From: Leptospira sanjuanensis
GTDB taxonomy: Bacteria; Spirochaetota; Leptospiria; Leptospirales; Leptospiraceae
Assembly: GCF_022267375.1 (NCBI RefSeq)
Contig: NZ_JAIZBH010000001.1
Span: 3,858,001-3,922,000, forward strand
Reading direction: 5' to 3'
Length of the DNA: 64,000 nt
The notes below the pieces were generated by a model. The model had not been told where the DNA came from. It worked only from the letters and a program-made list of their open reading frames with translations, and did no database searches. A program made the translations under genes and the position numbers. This document shows, in pieces, positions 52,098 to 64,000 of the stretch (position 1 is its first letter; each line of letters begins with the position of its first letter).

Positions 52098-53073
52098 GTC
52101 GAGCCGGAAGAAGCTTAAGCGAATGACGTCGCCGATGTTCAAGCGGCGTGGTTCCGATATAACGCTTGAAAAGAACTCGAAAGAAACCCACGTTTTCATA
52201 ACCCACTGCATAACTTACTTCTTCAATGGAATCTCCCGTTTCCTCCAAACGTCTTCTCGCCCATTCGATGCGAAGGCGTTGTAAATACGTTGAAGGAGGT
52301 TCTCCCGTCGCTTCTTTGAATCTTCTTTTTAAACTTCTGGAACTGATACCGACTCTTTGCGCAAGAGATTCCATCGAAATGGCGGTGTTGAATTCGTTCT
52401 CGAGAATGTCCTGCGCGGTCGCGATCGGTTGATCGTCATGATGCTTCTGCGTAGCGAAGGTCATAAACGGAGTTTGCGAAATTCGATCCGAATCGAGAAG
52501 AAAATGTTTCGCACATTTAAGGGCGACCTCTCTTCCGAGAGATTGTTCTAAAACATGAAGACTTAAATCGTAAAAAGCGTTGCTGCCTCCGGAAGTCAGA
52601 AATTTACCTTGGTCGATCACTAACTTATTGATATCCAAGCGAACGGACGGAAACATTCTCCGAAAAAAAGAAGCGAACTGCCAATGAGTCGTCGCGGACA
52701 ACCCGTCCAACAATCCGGTAGCCGCAAGTAGAAACGCTCCGGAACAAACACTCGCGATTCGATCCGCTTTCGTAGAAGCGTCTTTCAGCCATTCGATTTC
52801 GAATCCGCATCGACGTTTGAGATTGAAAACATTCGGCCCAACGGCGGGAACGATCACAAGATCGGTCTTTTCACAACGACCGACTATATCGGGTTTGATC
52901 TGGACGTTTCCATGAAGTTGAACCGGTTCCGATTGAATCGCCGCGGTCCGAACACGGCAGATGGGGGGCTTACGCCGATTCTCCAAATCGATTCCTGCGA
53001 ACTCAAAAAATTCGCAAAGACCGGTAATGACCGAGGCCGGAGCTCCCGGAATTAGCAAAATGACAACGTCCAT
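52090..53073 (-). CDS. GlxA-family transcriptional regulator (DJ-1/PfpI domain plus AraC HTH)
   Basis: 327 residues. The N-terminal DJ-1/PfpI-like domain (about 1-185) has the nucleophile-elbow segment ASVCSGAFLLAATGLLDG; the C-terminal 100 residues carry two helix-turn-helix motifs, ending in SYAVGYENVGFFRVLFKRY. Such GlxA/FtrA-like regulators usually activate small-molecule catabolic genes. It is divergent from the DUF1304 gene, which it might control. Confidence 0.9.
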
Positions 53074-53229
53074 ATTCGTATGGGAACGAGATTCGGCAAA
53101 ATCGCAACAAAAACTCCGATTCGGATAATAAATGATCGGCCGAATCGCGTCGAAAACTGGCGCGGATACGCCTTTACAAAGAAAAGCCGAACTGTTAAAC
53201 TACCCCCACAAATTTTAGGAGTTAGACGA

Positions 53230-53619
53230 ATGATTTTAGCCGCAAGGATTTTAGCCGGTATCGTAGGTGCACTTCACGTATGGATTTTTCTTATGGAAAG
53301 CGTTCTTTGGATGAAACCGACAATTCACAGACGTTTCGGAGTTACGGATAAAAAGTTAGCGGAAGCGATGAAAGGGGTCTTTTTAAACCAAGGTTTTTAC
53401 AACCTGTTTCTTGCGATCGGAGCGCTTTACGGGGCGATTTTTTTCGAACTTCACGCAAGCTACGCGCCGGCGATCATGATCTTTTCCTGTCTTTCGGTTT
53501 TCGGAGCCGGCACGGTTCTATTCGCTTCTAAACCTTCAATGGCACGGGCTGCGATCATTCAAGGATTACCGCCTTTGATCGCGATCGTTTTGATCGGAAT
53601 AGCCGTTTCCGGCGGATAA
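53230..53619 (+). CDS. DUF1304 membrane protein
   Basis: 129 residues with four predicted membrane helices; the pattern RILAGIVGALHVWIFLMES and the GVFLNQGFYNLFLA segment are those of DUF1304. Function is unknown. A longer frame from 53080 exists, but its first 50 residues are hydrophilic and unlike the family; ATG 53230 has AGGAG eight bases upstream. Confidence 0.88.
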   Translation: MILAARILAGIVGALHVWIFLMESVLWMKPTIHRRFGVTDKKLAEAMKGVFLNQGFYNLFLAIGALYGAIFFELHASYAPAIMIFSCLSVFGAGTVLFASKPSMARAAIIQGLPPLIAIVLIGIAVSGG

Positions 53620-53754
53620 GAAAAAACCGCAAAGAACTTCGAATCTCGAAATCCGGTGCGGCGTCGTATTGGATTTTTCTAATATGCTCGGTGACGAACG
53701 AGAAACAGTTTTTTCGATTCGGTTTCGTCGCGGAGCGTATTAAAATTTTTTAAA

Positions 53755-54572
53755 CTACTTTGTTTCTCTTAAATTCTGAACGAACTTGGATAATTCCGCT
53801 CGAAAGGAGAATTCTCTCGTTCCCATCAGATAACGGAATGCGGATACGATTACGTCCGGTCTGGGAGGATCACCGCCGATAAATAGATCCGGCTCTTTCG
53901 GAAGTTTACCGAGTTTAAAAAGTCCTCCCGAAACCGCTTCCGATCCGGCGGCGACAAGCGCCTTCGGAGAAGGCATCGTTTCCCAAGCGGTGTCCAGCGG
54001 CCCTTCCATATTCGGTCCGACCGGTCCGGAATATACGAGCGCGTCCGCGTGTTTCGGAGATGCGACCACTCGAATCTTACTAGCTTCGGCGTCAAAGAGC
54101 GCGTTAAAGCTCGCGTTGATTTCCGCTTCGGTCGTGTTATTTCCGCTGGCGGCGACTTCTCTGAATTGAAATCCGGTTTTCTTGGTAGCCTTCCTGAATT
54201 GTTTCACCTCTTCGGTTTCAACTTCCTGTCTTTCGTCCGGTATGCCGTTCGTATAAGTGACTTTCAAAGCCTCGCGATCGGTGGAATAAACGTGAACGAA
54301 ACCGGAGTCGACGATCTTTCCTTCGGAACAAAATTCCGAACATCTTCCGCACTGAAGACAAGCCCCATAATCGAAACTCATCTTATCCTTAGAAATAATC
54401 TTGAGGGAATGAGTCGGACAAACCTGTTCGCAGGATTTGCAGGAAAGACAGGACTCGTTGGATGCAAGCACGGGAATCGGAATCCCCCGCGCGTTCGGAT
54501 TCAAAGGGGATACCTTTTTGTAGTTCATCGTCTTTGCGGGACGAAGAATATTCAATACTTCGAATATAGCTT

Positions 54573-54576
<4 letters not shown>
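53755..54576 (-). CDS. Fused ferredoxin-type (HyfH/HycF) and NuoB-like (HyfI/HycG) subunit lacking the proximal-cluster cysteines
   Basis: 273-residue fusion, last gene of the hydrogenase-like operon. The N-terminal part has two full [4Fe-4S] motifs, Cys43/46/49/53 and Cys73/76/79/83. The C-terminal part (about 140-250) aligns with HycG/NuoB but all four cluster ligands are replaced: GNNTTEAEI where relatives have GCNACDxEI, GSEAVSGG for GxCAxSGG, and GGDPPRP for PGCPPRP. No Cys occurs after residue 83. The rest of the fold (RVVASPKHADALVYSGPV) is well conserved, so this is not a decaying gene. Its ATG overlaps the large-subunit stop (ATGA). Confidence 0.88.
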
Positions 54577-55982
<1,406 letters not shown>

Positions 55983-57191
55983 TCAAAATTCTCCTTGCAG
56001 TAGGTGGTAAAATCCCCAGATACCGAGAGCCAACACCATGATAAAAAGTAAAAGTGAGTTGGTCATACGGATCTGCAACGTACCGGCAAATTCCTTTGCG
56101 AAAGGCCGGTCTTCCAAATTGAAAAGAGGAACCGTTTTGTAGAGCAGCACTCCGAAAAAGATCAACCCCAAAAACGGAACGGTAATCACGAACCACTGAC
56201 CCTGCGTCCAACCCACTTTTAAAAGCAGAAGATCGTTCACGAAAATCGGAGAACCGGGAAGAACAAACGCGACGAACAAAGATGCGGTGTAAAGCGCGAG
56301 CGCCTTTTTGTTGATCGAATCCGAAAGAAAGATCTTGCTGAGTTCGCGTTTACCCGCGTCCATTCTCACGATTCCCATCGTTAAAAAGAGAACGGATTTC
56401 AGCACGATGTTTCCGGCCATTACGAAGTTGAACACCGGATCCGGAAGATCCATCCAAAGAAAAATTCCGATTGCACCGCTATGAAAGAGAGCCACTTTCG
56501 CGGTCATCATTCTCAAATCGTTTCTTTGATACAACGCGACGATACTCTGCAACATCGTGATAACACCGAGGATCAACAAACCGTCCGCCGCGCTGAACGT
56601 GGTCGGATACAACTGATGATCCATGTGTATGAACGGTCGGAGCGCGTAACTTACCGCAACCGGAACGAAGGACGCGATCAATGCGGAGATTTGACTCGGA
56701 CTTTCGCCGTACGTATCGACGACCCAAACGTGATTCGGAAAAAGTCCGAGCTTTGCTGAGTAACCGAAAATCGCCAACCAAAGCCCGATTTCGATCCACA
56801 GATTTTCGGGATGTTCGGATAATTTACCCGCCAACACTTCGACGGGATGATCGATACCGTGTAACGTAGCCGTTACGATGATGATCCCTAAAAACGCGAT
56901 CCCCAATCCGAACGAGTTGATCAGAAGAAATTTCCAAGCGATCGGAAACGATTTGGACGTTCTGCTCGAAGACACGAGCAACGCACCCGTAAACGTGGTC
57001 GCTTCGATCAAGACCCACTGAAGCGCAAAACCTTCCAGGTTCCATGCGGCAAACGTTAATCCGACACAGAGGATCATCAAGAAAGACCACATTGCGATCT
57101 GTCTTTGTCCCCGAGTCGGCGCCAAAATATATGCGAGCAGAATCAGAAATAAAACGGCGGCTCCGATTCCGTTTAAAACGAGAAGACTCAT
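55983..57191 (-). CDS. Proton-channel subunit, HyfF/NuoM-N-like
   Basis: 402-residue antiporter-like membrane protein with about 11 helices. The channel signature FGYSAKLGLFPNHVWVVDTYGESPSQISALIAS (partly quoted: YSAKLGLFPNHVWV) has the key Lys and the ES/PSQ loop of the NuoL/M/N family. MTAKVALFHSGA carries the second lysine. It is shorter than E. coli HyfF. It overlaps the HyfE-like gene by 4 bases (ATGA) and abuts the large-subunit gene. Confidence 0.9.
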   Translation of the reverse strand: MSLLVLNGIGAAVLFLILLAYILAPTRGQRQIAMWSFLMILCVGLTFAAWNLEGFALQWVLIEATTFTGALLVSSSRTSKSFPIAWKFLLINSFGLGIAFLGIIIVTATLHGIDHPVEVLAGKLSEHPENLWIEIGLWLAIFGYSAKLGLFPNHVWVVDTYGESPSQISALIASFVPVAVSYALRPFIHMDHQLYPTTFSAADGLLILGVITMLQSIVALYQRNDLRMMTAKVALFHSGAIGIFLWMDLPDPVFNFVMAGNIVLKSVLFLTMGIVRMDAGKRELSKIFLSDSINKKALALYTASLFVAFVLPGSPIFVNDLLLLKVGWTQGQWFVITVPFLGLIFFGVLLYKTVPLFNLEDRPFAKEFAGTLQIRMTNSLLLFIMVLALGIWGFYHLLQGEF

Positions 57192-57808
57192 ACGGAAACC
57201 TCTTCTTTTTCGTTTTCGGAAGATCCTTCCATGCTGATTCTCAAGGTCGCCGCCGCGCCGATGATAAACACTGCGTCCAAAAAGGAACCGAACTCGATCC
57301 CGAGAGGAAGTTCCGTTCTTAAGATTTGAGTCAAAAGAAAGGTTCCGTTTTCAAAGACCGCAAAGGAAGCGATCACACCGACCCAGTGACGTCGAACGAC
57401 AAATCCCACCATCCCAACGTACAAAAGAAGAAATGTGTAAAGAAAGGACATTTGATTCACTTCACCGAAACGAAGTTTAGTAAATCCTAATATAAAAAAC
57501 CCCACTACGGCCCCTACCATCAACAGCGCGAAAGTGGGAATATACCCCACCTTCGGAAACGTAGATTCAACCGAGTTCGTTCTTCTTGCGGTCCAAAAAA
57601 GAATCCAAGGAGTCAGGACGACCTTGAACAAAAGGATCATTCCCGCCAAAAACAAACTGTGCTTTCCGTAACCGTTGTTTTCAAACAAGGGAACCAAAAG
57701 AAAAACGCTTTGAAACGCGAGCAAAAGCACGAGTCGTTTCAAACGGTTCTCGAGCAGGATCACGACTCCCAAAAGAAGTAGAATTAAATAACTGAATTCT
57801 GTTCCCAT
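57188..57808 (-). CDS. HyfE/NuoK-like membrane subunit
   Basis: 206 residues with about six membrane helices, the HyfE plan: a NuoK-like core plus extra helices. FAVFENGTFLLTQIL near 170-184 corresponds to the conserved Glu-containing helix of NuoK/MrpC/HyfE. It is the small subunit that links proton channels to the core. The neighbours fit: HyfC-like upstream by 16 bases, HyfF-like overlapping downstream. Confidence 0.88.
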   Translation of the reverse strand: MGTEFSYLILLLLGVVILLENRLKRLVLLLAFQSVFLLVPLFENNGYGKHSLFLAGMILLFKVVLTPWILFWTARRTNSVESTFPKVGYIPTFALLMVGAVVGFFILGFTKLRFGEVNQMSFLYTFLLLYVGMVGFVVRRHWVGVIASFAVFENGTFLLTQILRTELPLGIEFGSFLDAVFIIGAAATLRISMEGSSENEKEEVSV

Positions 57809-57813
57809 ATAAT

Positions 57814-60400
<2,587 letters not shown>

Positions 60401-60421
60401 CGGCTGATGAGCCTCCTTTTT

Positions 60422-62365
<1,944 letters not shown>

Positions 62366-62410
62366 TTGAGTAACTCTTCTTTTTTTATTTAAGAAAACGT
62401 TCATCTTCGA

Positions 62411-62440
62411 TTGAATCCTTCCGTTTAAGGAAGGATTCAA
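62411..62440 (-). promoter_or_regulatory. Perfect 12-bp hairpin in the porin leader
   Basis: TTGAATCCTTCC (62411-62422) pairs with GGAAGGATTCAA (62429-62440) around a 6-base loop. It is in the 161-base gap between sbtA and the porin. No T run follows on the minus strand. Confidence 0.75.
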
Positions 62441-62470
62441 ATGAGAATTATTGAATGTTTTAGTATTCGT

Positions 62471-62517
62471 CTTTTCTCGGCGATTTTCCATTCAAATAAA
62501 CGGTTCGCCGAGAAAAG
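62471..62517 (-). promoter_or_regulatory. Perfect 13-bp hairpin just after sbtA
   Basis: CTTTTCTCGGCGA (62471-62483) pairs with TCGCCGAGAAAAG (62505-62517), loop 21 bases. It starts 9 bases beyond the sbtA stop. It lacks a T run, so it may be a stability or processing element that sets different levels of sbtA and downstream mRNA. Confidence 0.75.
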
Positions 62518-62526
62518 CAAACCTCC

Positions 62527-63495
62527 TCAGGTCAAAGTCACAAGGTAATAATAAAGAGGAATTCCTGCGACGATGTTGATCGGAAATACGATCGAAAGCG
62601 CAACCGTAAGATAAATGCTCGGGTTCGCTTCCGGAATCATATCCTTCATAGCGGCAGGAACCGCGATATAAGAGGCGGATGCACAAAGAACGACGAACAT
62701 AAGCGCGTCTCCCACAGGCATTCCGATAACTTTCGTCAGAACAACACCCAAAGCTGCGTTTACGATCATCAAGCCGATCGCAGCCGCTATCAAAAAGAAT
62801 CCCACGTGAGTGAGTTCTTTAAACCTGCGTGCCGCTGAAATACCCATGTCCAAAAGGAAGAATGTTAGAATTCCCTTGAACAAATCATCTGCAAAGACCT
62901 TTTCTGCCTTCCAACCTGAATCCCCGGTAACATAACCGACGATTAAGGCTCCCACAAGAAGATAAATGGAAGAACCGAACAGCGCTTCGTGAAACAGTGC
63001 TTTCCAGTTAATCGCTCCGCCACCGTTCATTTTATTTTTATTCAAACGGTCGAGGACGACTGCGATTACGATCGCAGGGGATTCCATCAAAGCCATCCCT
63101 GCAACGATAAACCCGCCGTATTCAACGCCGAGATTGTGCAAGAACGCGCCCGCTGTTACGAAAGTTACCGCACTGATCGAACCGAAAGATCCCGCCAAAG
63201 CGGCGGCGTTATGTTTATCTAATTTAATCTTCAGAACGAAATACGCGTAAATCGGAACCGCAATCGCCATGATCGAACAAGCGAGCAAAGTAAAGAAATG
63301 CTCTTGGCTGAACGCGGTACGGGAAAGCTCATGTCCTCCCTTGAAGCCGATGGCAAAAAGGAGATACATTGAGAAGAATTTAGACAAGGATTCGGGGATT
63401 ACCAAATCAGATTTGAAAAAGACCACTCCCATACCGAGGAAGAAAAACAACACCGGCGGGTTCAGCACATTTTCTAATATAGCGTGCATGTCCAT
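62527..63495 (-). CDS. sbtA: SbtA-type sodium-dependent bicarbonate transporter
   Basis: 322 residues, about ten helices in two inverted halves, the SbtA fold. Family signs are NPPVLFFFLGMGVVF near 12-26, AIGFKGGHELS near 47-57, LAGSFGSISAVTFVTA near 104-119, MALMESPAIVIA near 134-145, and LCASASYIAVPAAMKDMIPE near the end. In cyanobacteria SbtA imports bicarbonate with Na+, controlled by the PII-like SbtB, which is not seen here. It heads the block with the porin and the hydrogenase-like genes, though the 161-base gap could hold another promoter. Confidence 0.93.
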   Translation of the reverse strand: MDMHAILENVLNPPVLFFFLGMGVVFFKSDLVIPESLSKFFSMYLLFAIGFKGGHELSRTAFSQEHFFTLLACSIMAIAVPIYAYFVLKIKLDKHNAAALAGSFGSISAVTFVTAGAFLHNLGVEYGGFIVAGMALMESPAIVIAVVLDRLNKNKMNGGGAINWKALFHEALFGSSIYLLVGALIVGYVTGDSGWKAEKVFADDLFKGILTFFLLDMGISAARRFKELTHVGFFLIAAAIGLMIVNAALGVVLTKVIGMPVGDALMFVVLCASASYIAVPAAMKDMIPEANPSIYLTVALSIVFPINIVAGIPLYYYLVTLT

Positions 63496-64000
63496 AGTTA
63501 GCTAACTCCATGATTAAAAGACACCGTTACTCGATTTGAATTGAAACCTCAAAGGGAGAAAGCAGTAATCCAAAGTTAAGGGAAGGAAGAAATTGGAACC
63601 CTTTCTCAACTCTCCCCTACTGAAGGAATAGACTTTCCAGGATTATAAAATTGGACAATCACTTTTTGGAAAATTAAGTTTTCCAAAAAAATTCGTTCCT
63701 GTTCGTTAAAAAACCGTGCGACATAACGTAAAAGGCTGAATGGAAGTTTTTTTACTACGTCATGAATCTTTGGCATTTCTTTATTCTGCCTAAAGTCGAG
63801 CCGATTTCGTTAGTTTATAAGAAGTTTGTTTCTATTTTATACCGAATTTTTTGTCTTTTTTCGGATTCAGAAGTGTTTTAAAAGAATCCGGAAATAGTGT
63901 CTAACTTTATAAAATTGGAAGATTGGTGAATTTTTCGAATATGCGGGTTGAAAGGAACGATCGAAAAATGAAACCCTTTCTTTTTTAAAGACAGATTGTA
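63496..64000. other. Non-coding stretch upstream of sbtA
   Basis: 505 A+T-rich bases with no credible gene on either strand. It should contain the sbtA promoter. A perfect 11-bp A+T hairpin lies at 63663-63689, and TTATAAAATTGGA occurs twice (63643-63655 and 63907-63919). Confidence 0.6.
63663..63689. promoter_or_regulatory. A+T-rich perfect hairpin upstream of sbtA
   Basis: TTTTTGGAAAA (63663-63673) and TTTTCCAAAAA (63679-63689), 5-base loop, about 170 bases from the sbtA start. It resembles either a regulator site or a weak bidirectional terminator. Confidence 0.5.

Noticed and set aside
53080..53229. N-terminal 50-residue extension of the DUF1304 protein.
   Set aside because: Hydrophilic, unlike the family, and a strong AGGAG precedes the inner ATG.

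Overview
The window is spirochaete chromosome, almost certainly Leptospira. The strongest pointer is the gene at 9439-10338, whose product matches the leptospiral porin OmpL1 as I remember it (GGTITKDGLD, GVAPNW and a C-terminal YKHEL end). Spirochaete-type lipoproteins, several transmembrane chemoreceptors and long-range gene order of a chromosomal kind agree with this. Base composition looks richer in G+C than L. interrogans by eye, so a G+C-richer member of the pathogen-related clade is possible; I cannot name the species. No rRNA, tRNA, CRISPR array, phage or complete insertion sequence was found.

Layout. 1-4319: end of a Yej/Opp-type peptide ABC importer (permease, two ATPases) translationally coupled to an AsmA-like protein. 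4343-7339: small membrane protein, a membrane-anchored MutS-like ATPase and small conserved proteins. 7497-10338: exported metacaspase and an OmpL1-family porin. 10735-19350: ilvC, two tandem chemoreceptors that share a nearly identical signalling core, an OsmC peroxidase, and a large receptor phosphatase with TPRs. 19548-27773: a redox/hydrolase cluster (aldehyde dehydrogenase, GMC oxidoreductase, flavin monooxygenase, HSL-type esterase, PhoD phosphatase, alpha/beta hydrolase). 27781-38393: mtnP, a third chemoreceptor, a secreted hydrolase, an AraC-methyltransferase fusion, a cobalamin-binding-type protein, acs, folE, a glycosyltransferase and small proteins, with intergenic spaces rich in short dispersed repeats. 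38397-50488: Kef antiporter, hpt, sixA, exported proteins, a lipoprotein metalloprotease, pyrD, an ABC-2 exporter, a short-chain dehydrogenase, a fructosamine kinase-like protein and a GH18-like protein.

The most striking region is 50682-63495. An eight-gene minus-strand block reads sbtA (sodium/bicarbonate transporter), a large outer-membrane porin, then six genes for a membrane complex related to group 4 [NiFe] hydrogenases and complex I (HyfB-, C-, E-, F-, G- and fused H/I-like). The ion-pumping membrane subunits keep their key lysines and glutamates, but the large subunit has lost both Ni-binding cysteine pairs and the NuoB-like domain has lost all four cysteines for the proximal iron-sulfur cluster. 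Just beyond the block, 50682-52097 encodes a protein with a carbonic-anhydrase-like CxDxR...H...C zinc pattern. I infer a redox-altered, hydrogenase-derived complex tied to bicarbonate uptake; this is a hypothesis resting on gene order and motif loss.

Other signals worth attention: perfect long hairpins in the leaders of both porin genes, a 10-base A tract just after the start of the large porin gene, dispersed GAGTTCCYACA repeats, and a 67-bp inverted-repeat element.
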